Shown here: positions 23,902 through 33,448 of the stretch, piece after piece | How the letters are laid out: each line of letters begins with the position of its first letter | How positions within the stretch are numbered: the stretch's first letter is position 1 | Assembly (NCBI RefSeq): GCF_001761385.1 | Contig: NZ_CP017476.1 | Span: 372,001-436,000, forward strand | Direction of reading: 5' to 3' | DNA from: Hydrogenophaga crassostreae | GTDB taxonomy: Bacteria > Pseudomonadota > Gammaproteobacteria > Burkholderiales > Burkholderiaceae_C | DNA length: 64,000 nt | Program-made: the position numbers and the translations under genes | The notes under the pieces: generated by a model | Database searches by the model: none | What the model was told of the DNA's origin: nothing | What the model saw: the letters and a program-made list of their open reading frames with translations, nothing else

Positions 23902-24372
23902 ATGCCACGTCGTCGCGAAGTCCCTAAACGTGAAATCCTGCCGGATCCTAAGTTCGGCAACGTAGAGCTCTCCAAGTTCATGAACGTGATCATGGAAGGC
24001 GGCAAAAAAGCCGTCGCCGAGCGCATCATTTATGGTGCTCTGGAGCAGATTGAAAAGAAGACCGGTAAAGACCCGGTCGAGGCGTTCTCCGTCGCCATCA
24101 ACAACGTCAAGCCCATGGTGGAGGTGAAGTCCCGCCGCGTGGGTGGTGCCAACTACCAGGTGCCCGTTGAAGTGCGCCCTGTCCGTCGTCTGGCTTTGTC
24201 CATGCGCTGGATCAAGGAAGCCGCCCGCAAGCGCAGCGAGAAGTCCATGGCCATGCGCCTGGCCAACGAGTTGATTGAGGCCACCGAAGGCCGTGGCGGT
24301 GCCATGAAAAAGCGTGACGAAGTGCACCGCATGGCCGAAGCCAACAAGGCATTCAGCCACTTCCGTTTCTGA
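23902..24372 (+). CDS. rpsG: 30S ribosomal protein S7
   Basis: The 156-residue protein begins M-P-R-R-R-E-V-P-K-R and has the N-terminal basic arm, the helical core, and the C-terminal H-R-M-A-E-A-N-K-A-F-S-H-F-R-F. It nucleates assembly of the 30S head and contacts the E site. Its ribosome binding site GAGGTG lies close upstream. It follows rpsL after 173 bases and precedes fusA. Confidence 0.98.
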   Translation: MPRRREVPKREILPDPKFGNVELSKFMNVIMEGGKKAVAERIIYGALEQIEKKTGKDPVEAFSVAINNVKPMVEVKSRRVGGANYQVPVEVRPVRRLALSMRWIKEAARKRSEKSMAMRLANELIEATEGRGGAMKKRDEVHRMAEANKAFSHFRF

Positions 24373-24412
24373 TTCGGGCGCTGTCCGCTCCGTCTCATTT
24401 AACCTGACCCGA

Positions 24413-24447
24413 GAGCCCGCTTTCCCTTGAAAAAGGGCGGCGGGCTC
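24413..24447 (+). other. Stable hairpin just upstream of fusA
   Basis: GAGCCCGC (24413-24420) pairs with GCGGGCTC (24440-24447), and an inner stem CCCTT/AAGGG is capped by a GAAA tetraloop at 24429-24432. It sits 22 bases before the fusA start, without a T tract. It may act in processing, pausing or r-protein control. Confidence 0.65.
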
Positions 24448-24469
24448 GACCCAATTTTGGAGTATTTCC

Positions 24470-26572
24470 ATGGCACGCACCACGCCCCTTGAGCGTTACC
24501 GCAACATTGGTATTTCCGCGCACATTGACGCCGGTAAAACCACCACCACCGAACGCATCCTGTTTTACACGGGTGTGAACCACAAAATCGGCGAAGTTCA
24601 CGACGGCGCCGCGACCATGGACTGGATGGAGCAAGAGCAAGAGCGTGGTATCACCATCACGTCCGCTGCAACGACCTGCTTCTGGAAGGGCATGGATCTC
24701 AACTACGAAGAGCACCGCTTCAACATCATTGACACCCCCGGCCACGTGGATTTCACCATTGAGGTGGAGCGCTCCATGCGCGTGCTGGACGGTGCTTGCA
24801 TGGTTTATTGCGCCGTGGGTGGCGTGCAGCCCCAGTCGGAAACCGTCTGGCGCCAGGCCAACAAGTACAAGGTGCCACGTCTGGCCTTTGTGAACAAGAT
24901 GGACCGCACCGGAGCCAACTTCTTCAAGGTCGTTGAGCAGATGAAGCTGCGCCTGAAGGCCAGTCCTGTGGTCATCGTGATCCCAATCGGCGCCGAAGAG
25001 AACTTCAAGGGCGTGGTTGACCTGATCAAGATGAAGGCCATCTACTGGGATGAGGCTTCTCACGGTATGAAGTTCGATTACCGCGAAATCCCTGCCGAAC
25101 TTCAGGCGCAGGCCGAAGAGTGGCGCGAGAAGATGGTTGAGGCGGCTGCCGAAGCCAGCGAAGAGTACATGAACAAGTACCTTGAAGAAGGTACCTTGAC
25201 GGAAGCTGAGATCAAGCAGGGTATTCGCACCCGCACGCTGGCCGCTGAAATCCAGCCCATGCTGTGTGGCACGGCCTTCAAGAACAAGGGCGTGCAGCGC
25301 ATGCTCGACGCCGTGGTTGACTTCCTTCCTTCGCCTGTGGATATCCCGCCTGTTGGCGGCACCGATGAAGACGAAGAGCCCGTTTCCCGCCGTCCTGCCG
25401 ACGACGAGAAGCTGTCCGCCCTGGCGTTCAAGCTGATGACCGACCCGTATGTGGGTCAGTTGACGTTCGTTCGCGTGTATTCCGGCGTGCTGAAAAAGGG
25501 TGACTCCGTTTTCAACCCGATCAAGGGCAAGAAAGAGCGTATCGGCCGTATCGTTCAGATGCACGCCAACAACCGCCTGGAAGTCGAAGAAATTCGCGCC
25601 GGTGACATCGCTGCTTGCGTGGGCTTGAAAGATGTGACGACGGGCGAAACCCTGTGCGATCCTGATGACATCATCATGCTTGAGCGCATGGTCTTCCCCG
25701 AGCCTGTGATTGCACAGGCCGTGGAGCCAAAGACCAAGGCCGATCAGGAAAAAATGGGTATCGCCTTGCAGCGTCTGGCCGCAGAGGATCCATCCTTCCG
25801 CGTCAAGACCGACGAAGAGTCGGGCCAGACCATCATTGCCGGTATGGGCGAGCTGCACCTGGAGATCATTGTCGACCGCATGAAGCGCGAATTCGGCGTG
25901 GAAGCCAACGTGGGCAAGCCCCAGGTTGCCTACCGCGAAACGATTCGCAAAACCATCGAAGACTCCGAAGGCAAATTTGTTCGCCAGTCGGGTGGTAAGG
26001 GTCAGTACGGCCACGTGGTGTTCAAGATTGAGCCCAACGAAGCCGGCAAAGGCTTTGAATTCGTTGACGCCATCAAAGGTGGTGTGGTTCCTCGCGAATA
26101 CATCCCTGCTGTGGAAAAAGGCGTGATCGAAGCCTTGACGACTGGTGTGTTGGCTGGCTACCCCGTGGTCGACGTGAAAGTCACGCTGCACTTCGGTTCG
26201 TACCACGACGTTGACTCGTCGGAAATGGCCTTCAAGATGGCCGCCATCTTTGGTTTCAAAGAAGGTTGCCGCAAAGCCAGTCCCGTCATCCTCGAGCCCA
26301 TGATGGCCGTGGAAGTTGAGACGCCAGAAGACTACGCCGGCAACGTCATGGGCGATCTGTCCAGCCGTCGCGGCATGGTGCAAGGCATGGAAGACATGGT
26401 TGGTGGCGGCAAGGCCATCAAGGCAGAAGTGCCCCTGTCGGAAATGTTCGGCTACTCGACCACGCTGCGTTCCGCAACGCAAGGCCGTGCAACGTACTCC
26501 ATGGAGTTCAAGCACTACGCCGAAGCACCGCGCAACGTCGCTGAAGCGATCGTTGCAAGCCGCGCGAAGTAA
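24470..26572 (+). CDS. fusA: Elongation factor G
   Basis: The 700-residue translational GTPase drives ribosome translocation. It begins M-A-R-T-T-P-L-E-R-Y-R-N-I-G with the P-loop A-H-I-D-A-G-K-T-T at about residues 18-26, then R-G-I-T-I in switch I, D-T-P-G-H-V-D and N-K-M-D-R. Domains II-V follow, ending near G-Y-S-T-T-L-R-S. The length is standard. Its ribosome binding site TTGGAG lies close upstream. The gene is 97 bases from rpsG and is followed by a structured spacer before tuf. Confidence 0.98.
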   Translation: MARTTPLERYRNIGISAHIDAGKTTTTERILFYTGVNHKIGEVHDGAATMDWMEQEQERGITITSAATTCFWKGMDLNYEEHRFNIIDTPGHVDFTIEVERSMRVLDGACMVYCAVGGVQPQSETVWRQANKYKVPRLAFVNKMDRTGANFFKVVEQMKLRLKASPVVIVIPIGAEENFKGVVDLIKMKAIYWDEASHGMKFDYREIPAELQAQAEEWREKMVEAAAEASEEYMNKYLEEGTLTEAEIKQGIRTRTLAAEIQPMLCGTAFKNKGVQRMLDAVVDFLPSPVDIPPVGGTDEDEEPVSRRPADDEKLSALAFKLMTDPYVGQLTFVRVYSGVLKKGDSVFNPIKGKKERIGRIVQMHANNRLEVEEIRAGDIAACVGLKDVTTGETLCDPDDIIMLERMVFPEPVIAQAVEPKTKADQEKMGIALQRLAAEDPSFRVKTDEESGQTIIAGMGELHLEIIVDRMKREFGVEANVGKPQVAYRETIRKTIEDSEGKFVRQSGGKGQYGHVVFKIEPNEAGKGFEFVDAIKGGVVPREYIPAVEKGVIEALTTGVLAGYPVVDVKVTLHFGSYHDVDSSEMAFKMAAIFGFKEGCRKASPVILEPMMAVEVETPEDYAGNVMGDLSSRRGMVQGMEDMVGGGKAIKAEVPLSEMFGYSTTLRSATQGRATYSMEFKHYAEAPRNVAEAIVASRAK

Positions 26573-26581
26573 AGCGCTGCC

Positions 26582-26673
26582 GGTCCACTCCAAGGTCGCC
26601 GCAGATCTGGCTTTGCCAGTCTGCCAGCGACGCCCTCTTGAGGGGGAGCGACAAAGTCGCGCAGGGGTGGACC
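26582..26673 (+). repeat. Long-range stem and GC repeat in the fusA-tuf spacer
   Basis: GGTCCACTCC (26582-26591) pairs with GGGGTGGACC (26664-26673) at nine of ten positions. The interior has CCCTC-TTG-AGGGGG (26633-26646) followed by an AGCGAC-like tail, recalling repeat copies A and B. It could slow or partly stop transcription between fusA and tuf. Confidence 0.5.
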
Positions 26674-26781
26674 AAAATTTTTGTCTTCGGCGCCGCGCAA
26701 GCGGTTGACCAGCTGCCCGTGGCAGGTCTTGGCCGGAAACGTTAAACAGTCACGGGCATTGTTCTTTTAGAGGCATTTGCA

Positions 26782-27972
<1,191 letters not shown>

Positions 27973-27983
27973 GGACACACCAG

Positions 27984-28298
27984 ATGTCATCCAAGCAAAA
28001 AATCCGCATCCGCCTGAAGGCGTTTGACTACAAACTGATCGATACCTCGGCTGCCGAGATTGTTGAAACCGCCAAGCGCACCGGCGCGATTGTCAAAGGC
28101 CCTGTGCCTTTGCCAACCCGCATGAAGCGTTTTGACCTGTTGCGCTCGCCGCACGTCAACAAAACGAGCCGCGACCAGCTCGAAATCCGTACGCACCAGC
28201 GTCTGATGGACATCGTGGACCCGACCGACAAAACGGTTGATGCCCTGATGAAGCTCGACCTGCCTGCAGGCGTGGACGTCGAAATCAAGTTGCAGTAA
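27984..28298 (+). CDS. rpsJ: 30S ribosomal protein S10
   Basis: The 104-residue protein has K-I-R-I-R-L-K-A-F-D near the start and L-P-A-G-V-D-V-E-I-K-L at the end. S10 works in the 30S head and in transcription antitermination with NusB. Here it is close behind tuf, so it appears to belong to the str transcript rather than opening a separate S10 transcript, because the next promoter lies downstream of it. Confidence 0.98.
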   Translation: MSSKQKIRIRLKAFDYKLIDTSAAEIVETAKRTGAIVKGPVPLPTRMKRFDLLRSPHVNKTSRDQLEIRTHQRLMDIVDPTDKTVDALMKLDLPAGVDVEIKLQ

Positions 28299-28306
28299 TG
28301 CCGCTT

Positions 28307-28347
28307 TGCAGACCCTCGAACGGTCACTGATCGGTCGAGGGCTTGCA
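28307..28347 (+). other. Hairpin after rpsJ
   Basis: CCCTCGA (28313-28319) pairs with TCGAGGG (28335-28341), and outer TGCA blocks (28307-28310 and 28344-28347) also match across a two-base mismatch. The right arm runs into the -35 box of the next promoter. No T tract follows, so it may act as a weak terminator or processing site. Confidence 0.55.
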
Positions 28348-28371
28348 GAAAAAATGCCTGCTGGTTATACT
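28343..28371 (+). promoter_or_regulatory. Internal promoter for rplC and downstream r-protein genes
   Basis: TTGCAG (28343-28348), a 17-base spacer and TATACT (28366-28371) form a strong sigma-70 promoter nearly identical to the one before rpsL. A start near 28378 leaves a leader of about 139 bases before rplC. Confidence 0.8.
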
Positions 28372-28377
28372 CGCAGG

Positions 28378-28516
28378 CTTTCCTGCCTTTTGGTGGGAAG
28401 TAAGTAGTAGGAGGCAGCAAGCTGTTTAAACAGCTGCGCCATTCGCCGCGGAGGTTCTTTCGAGAGCCGCCGCATCATCAGCCCCGGCCAATTGCAGTCG
28501 GGAACGGAGAAAAGAA
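28378..28516 (+). promoter_or_regulatory. Structured rplC leader, candidate r-protein autoregulation element
   Basis: The leader contains a CTGCC/GGCAG pairing, the perfect 16-base palindrome AGCTGTTTAAACAGCT (28420-28435), and a GGTTCT-TTCG-AGAGCC stem within GCGG/CCGC ends. The position, before rplC-rplD, is where an L4-type control element would be useful, but I recognise no described leader family. Confidence 0.5.
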
Positions 28517-29197
28517 ATGAGTCTTAGCAACTCCCTCGGGTTGTTGGGTCGCAAGGTTGGCATGATGCGCCTGTTCACCGAAGATGGGGATTCAATCCCC
28601 GTCACGGTGGTCGACGTGTCCAACAACCGTGTGACGCAAGTCAAAACTCAAGCCAATGATGGCTACGATGCGTTGCAGGTCACCTTCGGTGCCCGTCGTG
28701 CGTCCCGCGTCACCAAGCCTATCGCAGGCCACCTGGCCAAGGCCGGTGTTGAAGCGGGTGAGATCATCCAGGAATTCCGCGTCGCTTCTGACGTCGCTGC
28801 CCAGTACCCCGCAGGTGCTGTTGTGGCTGCCACGGCTGTTTTTGCCGCTGGTCAGAAAGTGGATGTGCAGGGTACTTCGATCGGTAAAGGCTTTGCCGGT
28901 ACCATCAAGCGCCACAACATGAGCTCACAGCGCGCGTCGCACGGTAACAGCCGTTCGCACAACGTGCCGGGCTCTATCGGTATGGCTCAAGATCCTGGTC
29001 GCGTGTTTCCTGGAAAGCGCATGACCGGCCATCTGGGCGATGTCACCAAAACCATTCAAAACCTGGATATTTTCCGCATTGACGAAGCCCGTCAGTTGCT
29101 GATGATCCGCGGTGCTGTGCCGGGTGCCAAAAACGGTTTCGTCACCGTTCGCGCAGCCATCAAGGCCAAGCCAGTCGCCGACAAGGGAGCAAACTGA
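28517..29197 (+). CDS. rplC: 50S ribosomal protein L3
   Basis: The 226-residue protein begins with L-G-L-L-G-R-K-V-G-M and contains the methylated-glutamine region H-G-S/N-x-S-H-N-V-P-G-S-I-G-M (H-G-N-S-R-S-H-N-V-P here). It is an early 50S assembly protein whose long loop reaches the peptidyl transferase centre. Its stop overlaps the rplD start by one base. Confidence 0.98.
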   Translation: MSLSNSLGLLGRKVGMMRLFTEDGDSIPVTVVDVSNNRVTQVKTQANDGYDALQVTFGARRASRVTKPIAGHLAKAGVEAGEIIQEFRVASDVAAQYPAGAVVAATAVFAAGQKVDVQGTSIGKGFAGTIKRHNMSSQRASHGNSRSHNVPGSIGMAQDPGRVFPGKRMTGHLGDVTKTIQNLDIFRIDEARQLLMIRGAVPGAKNGFVTVRAAIKAKPVADKGAN

Positions 29198-29817
29198 TGC
29201 AAGTTGAACTCCTGAACGACCAAGGTCAGGCCGCCTCCAAGATGGATGTGCCTGAGACCGTGTTTGGCCGTGACTACAACGAAGCGTTGATTCACCAGTT
29301 GGTGGTGGCCTATCAGGCCAACGCCCGCCAAGGTACGCGCGCTCAAAAAGGTCGCGACCAAGTCAATCACTCGACGAAAAAGCCTTTTAAACAAAAAGGC
29401 ACCGGTCGCGCTCGCGCTGGTATGACGTCCTCGCCCATCTGGCGCGGAGGCGGTCGTGCTTTCCCGAACAAGCCCGACGAGAACTTCACGCAGAAGATCA
29501 ACAAGAAGATGTACCGCGCTGGTATGGCTTCGATCTTCTCGCAGCTCGTGCGTGAGGGCCGCTTGGCGGTTGTGGAATCCATCAAGCTGGACTCCCCAAA
29601 GACCAAGACCCTGGCTGCCAAGTTCAAGGCTTTGAACATGCAGTCGGTCCTCGTGATCACCGAAGAAGTGGACGAGAACCTGTACCTGGCTTCGCGCAAC
29701 CTGCCCAACGTGTTGATCGTTGAGCCCCGTTACGCCGACCCGCTGTCGCTGGTGCACTACAAAAAGGTGATCGTCACCAAAGGTGCCCTCGACCAGTTGA
29801 AGGAGATGTTCGCATGA
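29197..29817 (+). CDS. rplD: 50S ribosomal protein L4
   Basis: The 206-residue protein has the extended-loop motif K-P-F-K-Q-K-G-T-G-R-A-R-A-G near residues 62-75 and P-I-W-R-G-G-G-R-A-F. The loop lines the exit tunnel. In E. coli L4 also represses its own operon by acting on the S10 leader. Start and stop overlap rplC and rplW, so translation is coupled. Confidence 0.98.
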   Translation: MQVELLNDQGQAASKMDVPETVFGRDYNEALIHQLVVAYQANARQGTRAQKGRDQVNHSTKKPFKQKGTGRARAGMTSSPIWRGGGRAFPNKPDENFTQKINKKMYRAGMASIFSQLVREGRLAVVESIKLDSPKTKTLAAKFKALNMQSVLVITEEVDENLYLASRNLPNVLIVEPRYADPLSLVHYKKVIVTKGALDQLKEMFA

Positions 29818-30128
29818 CCATCACAAAATACGACGAAGGCCGCTTGATGCAGGTGCTGGTTGCACCCATCGTGTCGGAAAAAGCCACTCAAGTGGCTGAA
29901 AACACCAATGCGGTGTTGTTCAAGGTCTTGCGCGATGCGTCCAAGCCTGAGATCAAAGCCGCCGTGGAGTTGATGTTCAAGGTTGAAGTGCAGGGCGTGT
30001 CCGTGCTCAACCAAAAGGGCAAAGCCAAGCGTTTTGGTAAGTCCATGGGCCGCCGCGATCACGTTCGCAAGGCCTATGTGACCCTCAAGCCTGGTCAAGA
30101 ACTGAACTTCAGTGGGGAGGCTGCGTAA
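29814..30128 (+). CDS. rplW: 50S ribosomal protein L23
   Basis: The 104-residue protein has V-A-P-I-V-S-E-K-A-T near residue 17 and N-T-N-A-V-L-F-K-V in the first strand. L23 surrounds the tunnel exit and docks trigger factor and the signal recognition particle. It overlaps rplD by four bases and ends two bases before rplB. Confidence 0.97.
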   Translation: MTITKYDEGRLMQVLVAPIVSEKATQVAENTNAVLFKVLRDASKPEIKAAVELMFKVEVQGVSVLNQKGKAKRFGKSMGRRDHVRKAYVTLKPGQELNFSGEAA

Positions 30129-30130
30129 TC

Positions 30131-30961
30131 ATGGCTGTCATTAAGATGAAACCAACCTCACCAGGCCGTCGCGGCATGGTGAAGGTCACGCGTGACCACC
30201 TCCACAAAGGTGAAGGTTACGCACCCCTGCTGGAACCACAATTCCAGAAGGCCGGCCGTAACAACAACGGTCACATCACGGTTCGCCACAAGGGCGGTGG
30301 TCACAAGCACCACTACCGCGTGGTCGACTTCCGTCGCACCAAGGATGGCATCCCTGCGAAGGTCGAGCGTATCGAATACGACCCGAACCGCACGGCTCAC
30401 ATCGCTCTGTTGTGCTACGCCGACGGCGAGCGCCGCTACATCATCGCCCCCCGTGGCGTTGAAGTGGGTGCCACGCTGTTGTCGGGCTCCGAGTCGCCGA
30501 TTCGCGTCGGTAACACGCTGCCTATCCGCAACATCCCGGTCGGTTCAACCATCCACTGCATCGAACTGCAAGTTGCAAAGGGCGCTCAAATCGCTCGCTC
30601 GGCTGGTGCTTCTGCTGTGCTGTTGGCCCGTGAAGGCATTTACGCTCAAGTGCGTATGCGTTCGGGTGAAGTGCGCAAGATCCACGTGGATTGCCGCGCT
30701 ACGCTCGGCGAAGTGTCCAACCAGGAACACAGTCTGCGCCGTTTGGGCAAAGCCGGTGTCAAGCGCCACATGGGTATCCGCCCAACCGTGCGCGGTACCG
30801 CCATGAACCCAGTCGATCACCCGCATGGTGGTGGTGAAGGCAAGACCGGCGAAGGCCGTGCACCAGTGGATCCATGGGGCAACCTGACCAAGGGTTACCG
30901 TACCCGCAACAACCGCCGCACGCAGTCGATGATCGTCTCGCGTCGCAAGAGCAAGAAGTAA
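30131..30961 (+). CDS. rplB: 50S ribosomal protein L2
   Basis: The 276-residue protein has the RNA-binding region P-I-R-V-G-N-T-L-P-I-R-N-I and the highly conserved M-N-P-V-D-H-P-H-G-G-G-E-G histidine loop near residue 225 that reaches the peptidyl transferase centre. It ends in a basic R-R-K-S-K-K tail. Confidence 0.98.
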   Translation: MAVIKMKPTSPGRRGMVKVTRDHLHKGEGYAPLLEPQFQKAGRNNNGHITVRHKGGGHKHHYRVVDFRRTKDGIPAKVERIEYDPNRTAHIALLCYADGERRYIIAPRGVEVGATLLSGSESPIRVGNTLPIRNIPVGSTIHCIELQVAKGAQIARSAGASAVLLAREGIYAQVRMRSGEVRKIHVDCRATLGEVSNQEHSLRRLGKAGVKRHMGIRPTVRGTAMNPVDHPHGGGEGKTGEGRAPVDPWGNLTKGYRTRNNRRTQSMIVSRRKSKK

Positions 30962-30973
30962 AGGGCTGACAAA

Positions 30974-31249
30974 ATGAGTCGTTCACTTAAAAAAGGCCCT
31001 TTCATTGACCATCACCTGATGGCCAAGGTTGAAAAGGCTGTTGCAACAAAAGACAAGAAGCCCGTCAAGACATGGTCGCGTCGCTCCATGATCTTGCCTG
31101 ACTTCATCGGGCTGACCATTGCTGTGCACAACGGCAAACAGCACGTGCCTGTATACGTCACCGATCAGATGGTTGGACACAAGCTTGGCGAGTTTTCGCT
31201 GACGCGCACGTTCAAAGGCCATCCGGCAGACAAAAAAGCGAAGAAGTAA
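30974..31249 (+). CDS. rpsS: 30S ribosomal protein S19
   Basis: The 91-residue protein begins M-S-R-S-L-K-K-G-P-F and has the conserved T-W-S-R-R-S and G-H-K-L-G-E-F-S-L-T-R-T segments. It lies in the 30S head near S13. It follows rplB after 12 bases and precedes rplV. Confidence 0.98.
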   Translation: MSRSLKKGPFIDHHLMAKVEKAVATKDKKPVKTWSRRSMILPDFIGLTIAVHNGKQHVPVYVTDQMVGHKLGEFSLTRTFKGHPADKKAKK

Positions 31250-31258
31250 GGACCAACC

Positions 31259-31594
31259 ATGAGCACAGAAACTCGCTCCATCGTTCGCGGTGTGCGCCTG
31301 TCGGTGGACAAAGGCCGCCTCGTCGCCGATTTGATTCGCGGCAAGAAAGTTGACCAAGCGCTCAACATTCTCGCGTTCACACAGAAAAAAGCCGCTGGCA
31401 TCGTCAAGAAAGCTCTGGAGTCGGCTATCGCCAACGCCGAGCACAACGACGGCGCCGACATCGACGAATTGAAGGTCACGACCATCTACGTCGAGCAAGG
31501 CACCACGCTCAAGCGTTTCTCGGCCCGCGCCAAAGGCCGCGGCAACCGCATCAGCAAACCCACCTGTCACATCTATGTGACGGTTGGAAACTGA
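31259..31594 (+). CDS. rplV: 50S ribosomal protein L22
   Basis: The 111-residue protein has V-R-L-S-V-D-K-G-R-L-V-A-D-L-I-R-G and the tunnel-lining hairpin F-S-A-R-A-K-G-R-G-N-R-I near the end, which is a macrolide-resistance hot spot in this family. It precedes rpsC. Confidence 0.98.
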   Translation: MSTETRSIVRGVRLSVDKGRLVADLIRGKKVDQALNILAFTQKKAAGIVKKALESAIANAEHNDGADIDELKVTTIYVEQGTTLKRFSARAKGRGNRISKPTCHIYVTVGN

Positions 31595-31610
31595 AAGAGG
31601 TCACTGGAAT

Positions 31611-32495
31611 ATGGGACAAAAAATCAACCCAACCGGGTTCCGCCTCGCAGTTTCACGCAACTGGGCCAGCCGCTGGTATGCAAGCAACCGTGACTTCGCG
31701 GGCATGCTCGCCGAAGACATCAAGGTGCGTGAGTACCTGAAGGGCAAGCTGAAGAACGCCGCTGTTTCGCGCGTCGTGATCGAGCGCCCCGCCAAAAACG
31801 CCCGTATCACCATTTACTCGGCACGTCCGGGCGTGGTGATTGGCAAAAAGGGCGAGGACATCGAGCGTCTGAAGAAAGAACTGGCTGCCAAGTTGGGCGT
31901 GCCGGTTGCAGTCAACATCGAAGAGGTGCGCAAGCCCGAAATCGATGCCAAATTGATCGCCGACAGCATCACGCAGCAGCTCGAAAAACGCATCATGTTC
32001 CGTCGGGCCATGAAGCGTGCGATGCAGAACGCCATGCGTCTGGGTGCCCTGGGCATCAAGATCATGTCTTCCGGTCGTTTGAACGGCATTGAAATCGCTC
32101 GTTGCGAGTGGTACCGCGAAGGTCGCGTGCCACTTCACACCCTGCGCGCTGACATCGACTACGGCACGTCCGAAGCCAAGACCACCTACGGCATCATTGG
32201 TGTCAAGGTCTGGGTTTACAAAGGCGATCACCTCGGCCGCAACGATGCGCCTGTGGTAGCCGATACGCCTCGTCCAGAAGAAGAGCGTCGCCCACGTGGC
32301 CCGCGCCGTGAGCGTCCAGCTGGCCCGCCAGCCCGCGCCGCAGTGCGTCGCCCAGGTGCCAGCGCCGCTCCTGCCGATGGCAGCGACAAGCCTGCAGAAG
32401 CCACCGCTGGTGCTGATGCAGATACCAAATCCGCCGTTAAGCGCGTTCGCAAAGACGCACCCGCAGAGGCATCTGCGGACGGCAAAGGAGAATAA
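31611..32495 (+). CDS. rpsC: 30S ribosomal protein S3 with long C-terminal extension
   Basis: Residues 1 to about 210 are typical S3: M-G-Q-K-I-N-P-T-G-F-R-L, the KH domain with G-V-V-I-G-K-K-G-E-D-I-E, and the C-terminal domain ending near G-V-K-V-W-V-Y-K-G-D. The remaining 80 or so residues are Pro/Arg/Ala-rich and then Lys/Asp-rich, giving 294 residues against 233 in E. coli. The tail is probably disordered and solvent-exposed. The ATG at 31611 is used; an upstream in-frame start overlaps rplV without support. Confidence 0.97.
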   Translation: MGQKINPTGFRLAVSRNWASRWYASNRDFAGMLAEDIKVREYLKGKLKNAAVSRVVIERPAKNARITIYSARPGVVIGKKGEDIERLKKELAAKLGVPVAVNIEEVRKPEIDAKLIADSITQQLEKRIMFRRAMKRAMQNAMRLGALGIKIMSSGRLNGIEIARCEWYREGRVPLHTLRADIDYGTSEAKTTYGIIGVKVWVYKGDHLGRNDAPVVADTPRPEEERRPRGPRRERPAGPPARAAVRRPGASAAPADGSDKPAEATAGADADTKSAVKRVRKDAPAEASADGKGE

Positions 32496-32497
32496 AC

Positions 32498-32914
32498 ATG
32501 CTGCAACCTGCACGTCGCAAGTTCCGTAAGGAACAAAAAGGCCGCAACACCGGCGTCGCCACCAGCGGCGCTACCGTGGCTTTCGGTGACTTCGGTTTGA
32601 AGTCCACCGATCGCGGTCGCCTCACGGCCCGTCAGATCGAAGCCGCACGCCGTGCGATTTCCCGTCACGTGAAGCGTGGCGGCCGTATCTGGATCCGCGT
32701 GTTTCCGGACAAGCCGATTTCCCAAAAACCTGCCGAAGTCCGTATGGGCAACGGTAAGGGTTCGGTTGAGTACTACGTGGCTGAAATTCAGCCAGGCAAA
32801 GTGCTCTACGAAATCGTCGGTGTTCCAGAACAGCTGGCCCGTGAAGCTTTCACTCTGGCAGCCGCCAAACTTCCTTTGCGCACCACATTCGTGACGCGCA
32901 TGCTGGGTCAGTGA
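32498..32914 (+). CDS. rplP: 50S ribosomal protein L16
   Basis: The 138-residue protein begins M-L-Q-P-A-R-R-K-F-R-K-E-Q-K-G-R and has the S-R-H-V-K-R-G-G-R-I-W-I-R-V-F-P-D core and the M-G-N-G-K-G loop that organises the A-site tRNA region. It starts two bases after the rpsC stop. Confidence 0.98.
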   Translation: MLQPARRKFRKEQKGRNTGVATSGATVAFGDFGLKSTDRGRLTARQIEAARRAISRHVKRGGRIWIRVFPDKPISQKPAEVRMGNGKGSVEYYVAEIQPGKVLYEIVGVPEQLAREAFTLAAAKLPLRTTFVTRMLGQ

Positions 32915-32930
32915 TTCAGGAGACTATCAA

Positions 32931-33137
32931 ATGAAAACTACTGATCTGCGCAAAAAGGATGTGGCTGGCCTCGAAGCCGAAGTGAAATCGCTGCAAAAGG
33001 CCCATTTCGGCCTTCGCATGCAAAAAGCCACGCAACAACTCAACAATACCGCAACGCTCGGCGATACCCGCCGCGACATTGCCCGTGCCAAGACCATCTT
33101 GGCCGAGCAACAGCGTGCTGCGGCCGCCGGCAAATAA
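32931..33137 (+). CDS. rpmC: 50S ribosomal protein L29
   Basis: The 68-residue helical-hairpin protein has the A-T-Q-Q-L-N-N-T signature and R-R-D-I-A-R-A-K-T near the end. It lies by L23 at the tunnel exit. It precedes rpsQ by 11 bases. Confidence 0.97.
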   Translation: MKTTDLRKKDVAGLEAEVKSLQKAHFGLRMQKATQQLNNTATLGDTRRDIARAKTILAEQQRAAAAGK

Positions 33138-33148
33138 GGAGCGAAATT

Positions 33149-33418
33149 ATGACGGAAGCAAAAACCTCCCTCAAGCGCACCTTGATTGGCAAGGTGGTCA
33201 GTGACAAACGTGCGAAGACCGTGACGGTTCTCGTGGAGCGCCGTGTGAAGCACGAGCTCTACAACAAGATCGTCGCCAAGTCGAGCAAGTACCATGCGCA
33301 CGACGAAAAAGGCGAGTACAAGATGGGCGACGTGATTGAAATCTCGGAAAGCCGTCCGCTGTCGAAAACCAAGAATTGGGTTGCGACCCGCTTGGTGCAA
33401 AAGGCCGCACTGGTTTAA
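33149..33418 (+). CDS. rpsQ: 30S ribosomal protein S17
   Basis: The 89-residue OB-fold protein has L-I-G-K-V-V-S-D-K-R-A-K-T-V-T-V, G-D-V-I-E-I-S-E-S-R-P-L-S-K-T-K, and W at the expected place. It is the last ribosomal gene here: a terminator follows, and the rplN-led spc genes that come next in many bacteria are absent from the window. Confidence 0.98.
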   Translation: MTEAKTSLKRTLIGKVVSDKRAKTVTVLVERRVKHELYNKIVAKSSKYHAHDEKGEYKMGDVIEISESRPLSKTKNWVATRLVQKAALV

Positions 33419-33448
33419 AGACCTTTGCGCTGCCCGCAGCGCCTCATC

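Noticed and set aside
24395..26593. A very long open frame on the strand opposite fusA (732 codons)
   Set aside because: It is the antisense shadow of a GC-rich, codon-biased gene. It has no ribosome binding site or family motifs, and fusA on the plus strand is certain.
26705..26733. TTGACC as a possible tuf promoter -35 box
   Set aside because: No acceptable -10 sequence is found at 16-18 bases downstream.
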